A stretch of 45,206 nt of DNA from Actinomycetes bacterium. GTDB lineage: Bacteria > Actinomycetota > Actinomycetes > Propionibacteriales > Propionibacteriaceae. The stretch lies in contig JAJZQV010000015.1 of assembly GCA_021803025.1 (NCBI GenBank), positions 1 to 45,206 on the forward strand. The letters are read 5' to 3'. Positions within the stretch are counted from its first letter, which is position 1. The number at the start of each line of letters is the position of its first letter. The notes under the pieces were generated by a model, which ran no database searches, was not told where the DNA came from, and was given only the letters and a program-made list of their open reading frames with translations. Shown here piece by piece: positions 1 through 8,394 of this stretch. A program made the position numbers and the translations under genes.

Positions 1-212
1 GGCGCATGCTCCGTGTCCCGACAGGTGGCATCGAGCACGTAGGCGCCCCTCTCGGGCGTCTCGCCTCCGTTCGCTGACAGCACGGGACTCGCTCCCGTCC
101 CATACCTCGAGGGGTCCTCGACCGCAGCCACTCCTTGAGTGGCGGCACTGTGACTGGCGATCATCACCGGCGGCGCGTGGCCCCTCGATCCATGTCCTCC
201 TGAGCGAGAACA
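1..212. other. Left-edge intergenic stretch, no gene supported
   Basis: No convincing gene is visible. A minus-strand frame from ATG at 164 stays open to the left edge, but its codon choice is not the GC-rich third-position pattern of neighbouring genes and no domain is recognisable. A short hairpin (ACGGGA at 82-87, loop 88-92, TCCCGT at 93-98) could be a weak terminator for a gene left of the window; no T-tract follows it. Confidence 0.3.
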
Positions 213-1517
213 ATGGCCCGCGTGACCTCCTATGACATCACCGACTACCGGATCACCGACCACGACGTGGAGGTGCCGGTGGACTGGGCGGACCCTGACC
301 GGTTCGGCTCGATCACCGTGTTCGTCCGGGAGGTCGTCAAGCTCTCCCAGGTCGATGCCGACCTTCCGCCGCTCGTCTTCCTCCAGGGCGGCCCGGGCGC
401 CGGGTCGCCGCGCCCCCCGCACAACACGTGGATCGAGACGGCGACAGACCACTACCGGGTCCTCCTCCTCGACCAGCGCGGTACGGCGAAGTCGACTCCC
501 ATCACGGGCCGGTTCGTGACCGACTTCATCGAGGGGCACGGAGGCGGTGTCGCCGGGACGAAGGCGGCCGCCGACTACGTGGCCTGCTTCCGTGCAGACG
601 CCATCGCCGACGATGTCGCGCACCTCTGCCGGGTCCTGAACGGCGGCCGGCCGTGGACCACGCTGGGCCAGTCGTTCGGCGGCTTCATCACGCTCTCGCT
701 GCTCTCACGTCATCCGGAGACGGTGCTGCGGTCCATGACGACCGGCGGGATCCCCGCCATCGACCGCACCGCGGACGACCTGTACGACGACCTCATCCCG
801 CTCCAGACCGCGCGCCACGACGAGTTCCGTACCCGCTTCCCCCAGGACCAGGCCCTGCTCGACGACCTCGCGGACCGTGCGGACGCGGGCGAGCTCGTGA
901 CGCTCGCCGGAGACGTGCTCACCACGCACCGCCTCCAGCTGCTCGGCGGGGACTTCGGGATGAGCACCGGCGTCGAGAACCTGCACTGGATGCTCGACCT
1001 CGCCCTCGAGCCGAGCGGCCACGTCTCCCAGAGGTTCGTCGAGGCGGTGGCGCACCGCAGCGAGACCGTCGGAGAGCCGCTGTACTGGACGCTCCAGGAG
1101 GGCTGCTACCACCAGGGCCACCGCGCGGGTGGCTGGGGCGCGTGGCAGGCGCTGCAGCGTCATCCCGAGTACGCGCCGCACGCACGGCCCCTTCTCACGT
1201 ACGCCGAGTTCGCGCAGCCGTGGATGTTCACCGAGCTGCCCGGGCTGCGGCCGTTCGCCGGCGTCGCGGAAGAGCTCGCCGGCGAGCGCAGGTGGCCACA
1301 GCTGTGGGACGCGGAACGGCTCGCTGCCAACGACGTGCCGCTGGCCGCGGTCCAGTACACCCACGACCCGTACGTGGGGATCGAGGGCGCCAAGCGAACG
1401 CTCGCACGCATGGGCAGCGCTGAGCTGTGGGAGACGGACGGGTACCTGCACGACGGGCTGCGCCTGCACGGGGACGTGATCCTGCCCGAGCTCATGCGTA
1501 GGCTCGGCGTCCTCTAG
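213..1517 (+). CDS. pip: Proline iminopeptidase-like alpha/beta hydrolase (S33 family)
   Basis: A 434-aa alpha/beta hydrolase of the prolyl aminopeptidase type (peptidase family S33), expected to release N-terminal proline from small peptides in the cytoplasm. The oxyanion-hole motif GGPGAGS lies near residues 58-64, a DQRG motif follows at about residue 88, and the nucleophile elbow GQSFGG places the catalytic serine at residue 154. The C-terminal part contains HDPYVG and a terminal LHDGLRLHGD stretch that would supply the acid and base of the triad. There is no signal peptide or membrane segment. The ATG start is preceded by GAGCGAGAACA, a modest ribosome site. It appears monocistronic and is followed by about 400 nt of noncoding DNA. 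Substrate specificity is inferred from the family only. Confidence 0.85.
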   Translation: MARVTSYDITDYRITDHDVEVPVDWADPDRFGSITVFVREVVKLSQVDADLPPLVFLQGGPGAGSPRPPHNTWIETATDHYRVLLLDQRGTAKSTPITGRFVTDFIEGHGGGVAGTKAAADYVACFRADAIADDVAHLCRVLNGGRPWTTLGQSFGGFITLSLLSRHPETVLRSMTTGGIPAIDRTADDLYDDLIPLQTARHDEFRTRFPQDQALLDDLADRADAGELVTLAGDVLTTHRLQLLGGDFGMSTGVENLHWMLDLALEPSGHVSQRFVEAVAHRSETVGEPLYWTLQEGCYHQGHRAGGWGAWQALQRHPEYAPHARPLLTYAEFAQPWMFTELPGLRPFAGVAEELAGERRWPQLWDAERLAANDVPLAAVQYTHDPYVGIEGAKRTLARMGSAELWETDGYLHDGLRLHGDVILPELMRRLGVL

Positions 1518-1697
1518 GTGCCGCTAGGTGGCGTCACCCGCTGCTGGAGAGCCTCGACCCCCTCGGCCTGTCGCCACGGTCCTGACCTCGTCTGATGGGT
1601 CAAGGTGCTCATCGGGGGGGCTGAGGGGATCGGTCATGGCGTCCCTGTACCCACTCCCACAGCCGAGGCCGTGCCGCGTGTGCCCGTGCCTGCACGA

Positions 1698-1785
1698 GGT
1701 TCACCATGTTAAGTGGGTGACTTGGATGTTCTCATGGCGAATTCGCCATGAGAACATCCGGTTTGCCCACTTAACATGGTGAACC
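1698..1785. repeat. 88-bp near-perfect palindrome
   Basis: Outer arms of 20 nt (1698-1717 and 1766-1785) are perfect reverse complements. Inner arms of 18 nt (1724-1741 and 1742-1759) meet with no loop at a central GAATTC. Only the 6-nt segments between them (1718-1723 and 1760-1765) fail to match fully, and in RNA most of those positions could still form G-U or A-U pairs. The element is AT-richer than its surroundings and sits in the 403-nt gap between two plus-strand genes. It could be a foldback mobile repeat, a protein-binding palindrome or a strong hairpin terminator; the sequence alone does not decide. Nothing else is supported in 1518-1920. Confidence 0.9.
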
Positions 1786-1920
1786 GACACCCCGGCCGTG
1801 GGCTCCGCCTGAACTGGTAGGCCGGCCGCGGCGACACGCCACCCCCTGGCGTCCCCTCGCCACCGCAGTCACTCGGCCCGGTGTCGTACGCGCGGCGCTC
1901 GTCGGTGCCATCGTGGAGGC

Positions 1921-3714
1921 ATGGCCGCACTGTCGCTGACGTTCCTCGGTGCCGCGGGCACCGTCACGGGCTCGAAGTACCTCGTCGAGGTCTCTGGAAG
2001 GCGCATCCTCGTCGACGCGGGGATGTTCCAGGGCGAGAAGGAGTGGCGCGAGCTGAACTGGGCGGACTTCCCCGTACCGCCGCGCACGATCGACGCCATC
2101 GTCCTCACCCACGCCCACGCCGACCACTGCGGCTATCTCCCCGCCCTTGTCAGGGACGGTTTCAGCGGTCCTATCTGGTGCACGTACGGGACCGCGAAAC
2201 TCGCCACGATCGTCCTGCTCGACGCCGGGCACCTTCAGGAGAAGGAGGCACAGTACGCGCAGGAGGGCGGCTACTCGCGGCACGAGACACCGCTGCCGCT
2301 GTACACGGTGGCGGACGTCGAGGCGACGACGCCGCTGTTCAAGGTCGTGCCGTTCGACACCGACACCGACATCGGCGGGGGCGTGGCGATCCGGATGACA
2401 AGGGCCGGCCACATCCTCGGCTCGGCCTCCGTGACACTGTCCACGCCCGAAGGGGCGGTGCTGTTCTCCGGCGACCTGGGACGGCACGACCACCCGGTGC
2501 TGCGGCCCCGCGACGAGCCGCCCGGGGCCCCGTTCGTGCTCGTCGAGTCCACGTACGGCGACAGGGAGCACCCGGACGCCAAGGGCATGGAGCACGAGGC
2601 GATGGCTGCCGCGATCCGACGGACGATCGCCCGCGGCGGCTCCGTGCTCGTACCCGCCTTCGCCATCGACCGTACGGAGAACGTCCTCAAGGCGCTCTCG
2701 GAGCTCCGTGAGGCGGGCAGGATCCCCAAGGACGTGCCGATCTATGTGAACAGCCCGATGGCCGTCGCCGCGCTCGCCGTCTACCGCGAGGCCGAGGGCC
2801 GGGGTGAGCTGCGCGACGACATCCAGCCCGAGGACTTCTTCAACCTGCCGACCCTGCGCGAGATCACCGACGCGGACGACTCCAAGCGCCTCAACCACCC
2901 CGACCACACCAGCATCATCATCAGCTCGTCGGGCATGGCCATGGGCGGCCGCGTGCTCCACCACCTCGAGGCGATGCTGCCCGACGCGCGCAACACCGTC
3001 GTCTTCACCGGCTACCAGGGCGTCGGCACGCGCGGACGCACCCTGCTGGAGGGCGTGACCGAGATGAAGTTCCGAGGGCGGTACGTGCCGGTGAAGGCCG
3101 AGATCGTCGCCGACGGTGAGTTCTCGGTGCACGCCGACGCGTCCGACCTCATCGACTGGCTCCGCGACCTGCGGCCGCAGCCCGAGACGGTCTTCGTCGT
3201 CCACGGCGAGGAAGGGTCGTCGGAGGCGTTCGCCGCGAAGATCCGCGCGGAGCTCCACCTCACCGCCGTCATCCCCCGGTACCGGGAGAAGGTCACGCTG
3301 TCGCCGCGGGGCGCGTGGACGCCGCTCACGCCGTCCGCCGCCGGCACGGCCCAGGAGCCGGTGCGGGCGCCGGCAACCGTCGCGGAGCCGGGGGCGCGCC
3401 GCGAGACGCCGGGCGCCAAGCTCCCGGTGCGGAAGACGGCAGACACCCACGCGGACGACCTGGACCAGGTCGACGTGATCCTCGAGACCGCGATCGGCCA
3501 GGTGCCGTTCCTGCCCGACGACAAGCAAGAGGAGGTGTCGGCGCTGCTCCACGAAGTGCTCGACCTCGTACGCACCGGCTCTCCGGACCTCCGAGCCGTG
3601 CGGGAGGGCGTCAACCAGGCCCTGTACGCAGCTGCCGGCGCCGTGGAGTCGCCCGGCGGGCAGTCGATCGTCGCGCTTCTGGCCCACGTGCCGAAGGTGC
3701 TCGGCCGAGGCTAG
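1921..3714 (+). CDS. Beta-CASP metallo-beta-lactamase fold hydrolase (probable RNase)
   Basis: A 597-aa protein of the MBL-fold RNA-specificity (beta-CASP/CPSF-like) family, which usually hydrolyses RNA with two zinc ions. Visible parts are the N-terminal sheet FLGAAGTVTGS, the metal motif HAHADHCG (H64, H66, D68, H69), AGHILGS (about 163), SGDLGRHD (about 185), the beta-CASP domain from about 205 to 390 with SSSGMAMGGR, and the late motif FSVHADASD followed by VVHGE. About 130 extra C-terminal residues beyond the usual family end (about 450) start with an Ala/Pro-rich linker and are predicted helical; their role is unknown. The start has GTGGAGG just upstream. The gene converges with the PPOX-type gene on the other strand. 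Confidence 0.88.
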   Translation: MAALSLTFLGAAGTVTGSKYLVEVSGRRILVDAGMFQGEKEWRELNWADFPVPPRTIDAIVLTHAHADHCGYLPALVRDGFSGPIWCTYGTAKLATIVLLDAGHLQEKEAQYAQEGGYSRHETPLPLYTVADVEATTPLFKVVPFDTDTDIGGGVAIRMTRAGHILGSASVTLSTPEGAVLFSGDLGRHDHPVLRPRDEPPGAPFVLVESTYGDREHPDAKGMEHEAMAAAIRRTIARGGSVLVPAFAIDRTENVLKALSELREAGRIPKDVPIYVNSPMAVAALAVYREAEGRGELRDDIQPEDFFNLPTLREITDADDSKRLNHPDHTSIIISSSGMAMGGRVLHHLEAMLPDARNTVVFTGYQGVGTRGRTLLEGVTEMKFRGRYVPVKAEIVADGEFSVHADASDLIDWLRDLRPQPETVFVVHGEEGSSEAFAAKIRAELHLTAVIPRYREKVTLSPRGAWTPLTPSAAGTAQEPVRAPATVAEPGARRETPGAKLPVRKTADTHADDLDQVDVILETAIGQVPFLPDDKQEEVSALLHEVLDLVRTGSPDLRAVREGVNQALYAAAGAVESPGGQSIVALLAHVPKVLGRG

Positions 3715-3739
3715 GCCGCAGGCTAGGCCAGGCTAGGCC
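3709..3739. repeat. Three tandem AGGCTAGGCC decamers
   Basis: Copies lie at 3709-3718, 3720-3729 and 3730-3739. The first carries the TAG stop of the MBL-fold gene and the third carries the TAG stop of the convergent minus-strand gene, so the repeat is the whole space between two convergent gene ends. It probably arose by slippage. Confidence 0.8.
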
Positions 3740-4275
3740 GGCAGTCCGGTCGGCAGCCCGTCGATGCTGACCCGGTTCTTCTCCTGCTGGTACGCGTGAA
3801 GGCCCTCCGGGCCCTTCTTCGCCGCCCAGCTGTCCATGAGCGGACGCTCCCCGGTGAACTCCATGAGCGGGACGCCGTAGCCGCAGGACGTCTGCACGAG
3901 GTCGATGTCGAGGATGAAGATGTTGCGCGCGCCCTTCATGGGCGGGAACAGTGCGAGGAGGTCGTCCCACTCGGCGTCGCCCGCATGGACGGCGCGGGCA
4001 TGGCCGTACATGCGAAGGATGAGCGGCTCCCGTTCGAACGAGCAGAGCATCACCGTCATCCTCGGCGTGTCGAGGAGATGGGCCGCGGTCTCGTTGCCGC
4101 TGCCCGTGCCGTTGAGCCAGATGACCCGAGTGTCCGAGACGATGCGCAGCGAGTCGAGGCCCTTCGGCGACACGTTGACCCGGCCGTCGCGGGCGGCGGT
4201 CGCGACGAAGAAGACGTGCTGGTTCTCGATGAACGTGCGGTGCCGGGCCGTGAGGCCCTCGAACTGCTGTGCCAT
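3733..4275 (-). CDS. Pyridoxamine 5'-phosphate oxidase-family (FMN-binding split barrel) protein
   Basis: A small flavin/F420-binding split-barrel protein of about 180 aa. Family features are the N-terminal helix TARHRTFIENQHVFFVATAA, the core strand GRVNVSPKGLDSLRIV, and ENETAAHLLDTPRMTVMLCSFE-like strands (seen as GSGNETAAHLLD then TVMLCSFE) that shape the cofactor pocket. Such proteins range from PNP oxidases to F420-dependent reductases; the PNPOx substrate residues cannot be confirmed, so only the family is called. An upstream in-frame GTG at 4281 exists, but GAGGGAG stands 5 nt before the ATG at 4275, which is preferred. It is convergent with the preceding plus-strand gene and probably monocistronic. 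Confidence 0.75.
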   Translation of the reverse strand: MAQQFEGLTARHRTFIENQHVFFVATAARDGRVNVSPKGLDSLRIVSDTRVIWLNGTGSGNETAAHLLDTPRMTVMLCSFEREPLILRMYGHARAVHAGDAEWDDLLALFPPMKGARNIFILDIDLVQTSCGYGVPLMEFTGERPLMDSWAAKKGPEGLHAYQQEKNRVSIDGLPTGLPA

Positions 4276-4363
4276 GGTCACTCCCTCGGTGCGCGGCCCA
4301 CTCTAAAGCGCGCTCCCCCGGGCAGCGCAGCAGGCTGCCGTACGGACCGCGTCGGCAGCGTGG

Positions 4364-6241
4364 CTAGGCCTGACGCAGGACCTGCGCGATGGTCGCCGCC
4401 GTCGCGGCGGCCCACGCCTGGGGGTGGCACGCGGCAGGGAACGGCAGCGGCGCCGGCGTCTCGTCGGCCCCGTACCCGGCGTACAGCTCGGGAAGCCGGT
4501 AGCTGTACGCGATGGCCGCGCGGAGCAGCTCGGCCGCCAGCAGCCTCGCCTCGTCGACGAAGCCCTCCCGCAGCATGCCGGCGAGGATGACGCCGTTGTC
4601 GTGGGTCCAGACGCTTCCCACGTGGTAGCCCAGGGGCCAGTACGCGGCGTTGTCGGTCGACAGGGTCCGGATGCCGAACCCGGAGCGCAGGGTGGGGTGC
4701 ATGAGGCGGCCCACGACGACGGCCGCCTCGTCGGGGGTGAGGATCCCCGTGCCGAGGAGGTGGCCCATGTTGGAGGCGACCCCTGTGACGGGGCGCTTGT
4801 CGGCGTCGAGCGCGATGGCCGGGTACGGGCCGAGCTCGTCGCGCACCCAGAACTGCGCGCGGAACCGCTCGGCGAGCCGGTCGGCCCACTCTCGCCAGGA
4901 CGCCGCCTCTGCCGCGTCACCGAGCCGCTCGAGGAGCCGCGCGCCGACGAGCGCCGCCTCGTGCGCGTAGCCCTGTGCCTCGCACAGGGCGATCGGGCCG
5001 CGAGCGAGACTGCCGTCCGCCCAGCGGATCGAGTCCGCCGAGTCCTTCCAGCCCTGGTTCGACAGGCCCTCGCCTGTGTCGGCGTACTCGAGGAAGCCGT
5101 CGCCGTCCGCGTCGCCGTGGTCGCGCACCCAGCCGAGGGCCGCGCGAAGGTGAGGTACGAAGGCCTCGAGCTCGTCGTCCGCGAGGCCCGACTGCTCCAG
5201 GTCGCCGAGCAGCATGACCCACAGGCAGGTCGCGTCGATCGTGCCGTAGTAGACCGGCGGCAGCACGATGTCGTGGTCGCCCTCCTGACGGCCCGACCCG
5301 TACAGTCGCAGCGGCTCTCCGCGGACCTCATGGGGGATCTTCCCCGGCTGCTCGGCGGTGGCGGCGTCTGTCGTCGTGCCCTGGCGCGCGGCGAGAGCCC
5401 TCAGCGTGCCCAGCGCGACGTCTCGCGACCAGCTCAGCGACAGTCGCGCCGACAGCAGGGAGTCCCGGCCGAACAGGGTGAGGAACCACGGGGCTCCGGC
5501 GGCGTAGAAGACCCCGCCGTCGTCTCCCGCCATGCGCAGTGCCGCGAGGTCGCGGGACGCCGTCTGCACGAGCAGGTCGAGCGGCTCCGTACCGGCCCCC
5601 GGCGCGACGTCAACGGACTCGTGGGCGAACGGGAAGCCCTGGTCCGAGGCGAGAAGCCGCCACTGGACCGACACCTCGCCGCGAGCAGGCACCTCGAGGT
5701 CCCAGCTCGCGTGGATCCGGTTGGTCGCCACCTGCACGAACGAGCCTGGCGCCACGAGACAGGCCTCGCCCGCCCGGCCGAACGGCCACGTGTACGTGCC
5801 GTCGTCGTGCGGGGTGGGGACGGGAGGGTCGGCGACGACGATGCTCGCCCGTACGGCCGACATCGGCGTCGAGTCCGGCGCGACGACGAGCGTGAGGGGG
5901 ACGCGAAGTTCGTGAGGAGCGGTGCTCCGGACGACGACGCGCTCGTACAGCCCCTTGGCCGTGACCGTGCGTTCCCGTCGGCAGACGAGGGCCGGGTCGG
6001 CACCGAGGTCAGGCGTGCGCCACACGGTGTCGTAGCGGGCCGTCCCCCCGCCGGGCTCGACCGTGCCGATGTGCTCGTTGGCGTGGCCATCGGCCGTGAG
6101 CGTCACGAGGGACGCGACCCGTACGTCGGCGCTGTAGACGCCCTGGATCGCCGAGTCGAGGATCTGCCCGTCGCGACGGGACCAGCACTGCTGCGCAGCA
6201 GCCAGGACGACACTCAGCTCGTGCAGGTAGGGCTGCTCCAT
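4364..6241 (-). CDS. Amylo-alpha-1,6-glucosidase / glycogen debranching-type protein
   Basis: A 625-aa cytoplasmic protein with the two-part architecture of bacterial glycogen debranching glucosidases: an N-terminal beta-rich domain (about residues 10-230) and a C-terminal (alpha/alpha)6 barrel (about 250-620). Barrel motifs include PWFLTLFGRDSLLSA, in which the aspartate of GRDS is characteristic, then GKIPHEVR, YYGTIDATCLW, NQGWKDSADS and YWPLGYHVGSVWTHDNG. The expected reaction is hydrolysis of alpha-1,6 branches left on limit dextrins, or release of glucose from related oligosaccharides. The length (600-700 aa) is typical. AGGGG lies 5 nt before the ATG. It is divergent from the iron permease gene, and no other glycogen gene is adjacent, so its physiological substrate is uncertain. 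Confidence 0.85.
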   Translation of the reverse strand: MEQPYLHELSVVLAAAQQCWSRRDGQILDSAIQGVYSADVRVASLVTLTADGHANEHIGTVEPGGGTARYDTVWRTPDLGADPALVCRRERTVTAKGLYERVVVRSTAPHELRVPLTLVVAPDSTPMSAVRASIVVADPPVPTPHDDGTYTWPFGRAGEACLVAPGSFVQVATNRIHASWDLEVPARGEVSVQWRLLASDQGFPFAHESVDVAPGAGTEPLDLLVQTASRDLAALRMAGDDGGVFYAAGAPWFLTLFGRDSLLSARLSLSWSRDVALGTLRALAARQGTTTDAATAEQPGKIPHEVRGEPLRLYGSGRQEGDHDIVLPPVYYGTIDATCLWVMLLGDLEQSGLADDELEAFVPHLRAALGWVRDHGDADGDGFLEYADTGEGLSNQGWKDSADSIRWADGSLARGPIALCEAQGYAHEAALVGARLLERLGDAAEAASWREWADRLAERFRAQFWVRDELGPYPAIALDADKRPVTGVASNMGHLLGTGILTPDEAAVVVGRLMHPTLRSGFGIRTLSTDNAAYWPLGYHVGSVWTHDNGVILAGMLREGFVDEARLLAAELLRAAIAYSYRLPELYAGYGADETPAPLPFPAACHPQAWAAATAATIAQVLRQA

Positions 6242-6367
6242 CGGGTCCCCTCCGGGTCTCGGGTCCGCCCACGCTATCGCTTACAAGGCGGGGCGGTGAG
6301 CACGTTCCGGCGGACGTCGTGAAGGCGCAGGCCAGAGCCGGGCTGCTCCCACACAGTGGGACAGCAT

Positions 6368-6396
6368 TTGACAACGAGGATGTTGCGTTATTCAAT
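6368..6396 (+). promoter_or_regulatory. Promoter of the iron permease gene
   Basis: A perfect TTGACA -35 hexamer at 6368-6373 is followed after 17 nt by TTCAAT (4 of 6 matches to TATAAT) at 6391-6396. Transcription would begin at about 6403, at the edge of the iron box. Confidence 0.7.
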
Positions 6397-6403
6397 CGAC
6401 CGC

Positions 6404-6422
6404 GAAAGTAAGGCTTACCTAA
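6404..6422 (+). promoter_or_regulatory. IdeR/DtxR-type iron box
   Basis: The 19-mer GAAAGTAAGGCTTACCTAA matches 14 of 19 positions of the classical DtxR/IdeR operator (TTAGGTTAGGCTAACCTAA), including the complete right half CCTAA and the central GGCT. It overlaps the predicted transcription start of the EfeU gene, so an iron-loaded IdeR/DtxR repressor would block transcription when iron is sufficient. Confidence 0.75.
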
Positions 6423-6435
6423 CTTGAGGAGCGTC

Positions 6436-7284
6436 GTGATCCCCAACCTGCTCATAGGCCTGCGTGAGGGCCTCGAGGCTGTGCTCGTCGTGAGCATCCT
6501 CGTCGCGTACCTGGTGAAGTCCGGACGCCGCGGACAGCTGCCGTTCGTGTGGCTGGGCACGGGGATCGCGGCGGCCGTCTCCCTAGGTTTCGGGGCGCTT
6601 CTCACCTTCGGGCCTCAGGGCCTGGGCGACGAGACGGAGGAGGTCATCGCCGGCACGCTGTCGGTGGTCGCGGTCGCGTTCGTCACCTGGATGATCTTCT
6701 GGATGGCGAGGGTGTCGCGCAGCCTGGCGAGCGACCTGCGCGCCCATGTGGACGCGAGCGGCAGCGCCTGGTCGCTCGTGGTCCTCAGCGCCCTGGCTGT
6801 GGGGCGGGAGGGCCTCGAGACGGCGATGTTCCTCTGGGCCGCGACCACCGCGGCCGTACGTGACGGGATCCCCGCCTCGCAGCCACTGATCGGCGCGCTC
6901 ATCGGCATCGCACTCGCGGTGGTGTTGGGGTACGCCATGTACGCCGGCGCCGTACGGATCAACCTCTCGAAGTTCTTCACCATCACCGGTGGCGCCCTCA
7001 TCGTCGTGGCGGCCGGGGTCCTGGCCTCCGGCGTCGGAGACCTGCAGAAGTCGGGAGTCCTGCCGGGCGCGAACGCGATCGCCTACGACGTGTCGGGGAT
7101 CATCCCTCCTGAGGGGGTGCTCGGCACCCTCCTCAAGGGCTTCCTGAACTTCACTCCGGACCCCACGCTGCTCGGGGTGGTCGTCTGGAGCCTGTACGTG
7201 ATCGTCGTCGGAACGGCCTTCGCCCGCCGCATCCTGGGCCGCTCACACGCGAGCACCTCCCCGCGTCAGCCGGCCAGCGTCTGA
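6436..7284 (+). CDS. efeU: FTR1/EfeU-family iron permease
   Basis: An integral membrane iron permease (about 282 aa) with roughly seven hydrophobic helices. Both diagnostic REXXE iron-coordinating motifs are present: LREGLEAVLVV at the very N-terminus and GREGLETAMFLW near residue 122. Fe(III) produced outside the membrane would pass through this channel. The reading frame can be extended to a TTG at 6424, but GAGGAG stands 5 nt before the GTG at 6436 and family members begin just before LREGLE, so 6436 is chosen. The gene stands alone: no efeO or efeB follows, and the next gene is convergent. The promoter with an iron box supports an iron-uptake role. Confidence 0.9.
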   Translation: MIPNLLIGLREGLEAVLVVSILVAYLVKSGRRGQLPFVWLGTGIAAAVSLGFGALLTFGPQGLGDETEEVIAGTLSVVAVAFVTWMIFWMARVSRSLASDLRAHVDASGSAWSLVVLSALAVGREGLETAMFLWAATTAAVRDGIPASQPLIGALIGIALAVVLGYAMYAGAVRINLSKFFTITGGALIVVAAGVLASGVGDLQKSGVLPGANAIAYDVSGIIPPEGVLGTLLKGFLNFTPDPTLLGVVVWSLYVIVVGTAFARRILGRSHASTSPRQPASV

Positions 7285-7329
7285 GCGGGCCGCCAACCCG
7301 TCTCGGGAGGGCGAGCGCCTGAGTCCGGC

Positions 7330-8244
7330 TCAGCCGCCGAAGCGCACGAGCAGGACGCCGACGAGGACGAGGACGGCACCGAGCAGACGCTGGATGCTCA
7401 GGTGGCGCCGCGGGAAGCCGAAAGCCCCGATGTGGTCGAGCACGAGCCCGCCGGCGACCTGGCCGAGGAGTGTCGCGCTGATGGCCAGCGAGGTGCCGAG
7501 GATCGGCGTCACGTACGCGATCGAGAACACGAAGCCCGCACCGATGAGGCCGCCCGTGAGGCTCCACCACGGCAGGCGGCCCTCGACCCGGGGCCGGCTG
7601 CGGGCGGCGAGGTTGACGAGGACGAGGCCCAGCAGGCCCACCGCGAACGACACGAGGGCCGCGGCCAGGGGCGAGCCCATGACCGTACCGAGCCGGCCGT
7701 TGACGGTGGCCTGGACGGCTCCCAGCACGCCGGCGCCGATCCCCGCGACCCACAGCAGCGCCCTCGCCCACGACGGCCCGGACTCGGCCGGCGCCGGCCG
7801 CCGCCGCAGGTTGACGAGCGCCGCACCCACGGCCACGAGCACGATGCCGATGACCCGGCCGGCCGTGAGGGGCCGCGCGGTCGTGCTGAAGGCCCCGACC
7901 GTGTCGATGGCGAGCCCGCCCAGCACCTGCCCGAAGAGCGGCAGGATGACGGTGGCGGACGCGCCGATCCGGGGCAGCAGCACCATGTTCATCGTCAGGA
8001 AGATGAGGCCGCACACCCCGCCGACCCAGATCCACCACGGCTGTGTCGCGGCCGTGGTGGCCAACGGGAGCGGGGTCCGGGTGAGCACGAGCACGAGAGC
8101 GAGGCCCGCCGTACCGACGCCGAAAGACACGAGCGACGCGAGCAGCGTCACGCCGATGTGACGGGCGAGCCGGGTGTTGACGCCAGTCTGGACGGGAATG
8201 ACGGCACCGACGAGGACGGCGAGCACGACAGCCACTACCGCCAC
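7330..8244 (-). CDS. YdcZ/DUF606-type DMT-superfamily transporter
   Basis: A 304-aa, highly hydrophobic protein with about ten membrane helices in two homologous halves of five, as in two-domain DUF606 (YdcZ) proteins. The repeat signature is visible twice: GAVIPVQTGVNTRLA with PWWIWVGGVCGLIF in the first half, and GAVQATVNGRLGTVMGSP with LPWWSLTGGLIGAGFV in the second. Members belong to the drug/metabolite transporter superfamily and export small molecules that are mostly unknown. The start is GTG with AGGAG 8 nt upstream. It is convergent with the iron permease gene and is probably monocistronic. Confidence 0.85.
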   Translation of the reverse strand: MAVVAVVLAVLVGAVIPVQTGVNTRLARHIGVTLLASLVSFGVGTAGLALVLVLTRTPLPLATTAATQPWWIWVGGVCGLIFLTMNMVLLPRIGASATVILPLFGQVLGGLAIDTVGAFSTTARPLTAGRVIGIVLVAVGAALVNLRRRPAPAESGPSWARALLWVAGIGAGVLGAVQATVNGRLGTVMGSPLAAALVSFAVGLLGLVLVNLAARSRPRVEGRLPWWSLTGGLIGAGFVFSIAYVTPILGTSLAISATLLGQVAGGLVLDHIGAFGFPRRHLSIQRLLGAVLVLVGVLLVRFGG

Positions 8245-8394
8245 GGGCGCTCTCCTCGTCGGTCGACTGCCGCCGGACGCAGGCTACCTGCCGTCGGCGC
8301 GCTCACCTTACGGTGCCGGACCGACGCCCCGTGCTCGCGTCGCACTCGTCGGTGGCCCTGTGCTCGTCGACGAGCCGGCCCCCACTCGGCCGGC

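Noticed and set aside
1-164. Minus-strand partial gene running off the left edge
   Set aside because: The frame is open, but codon usage is not gene-like and no motif is recognised.
1771-3687. A 638-codon minus-strand open frame
   Set aside because: It lies opposite the beta-CASP gene, which has clear motifs; the antisense product is Arg/Val/Asp-rich with no domain.
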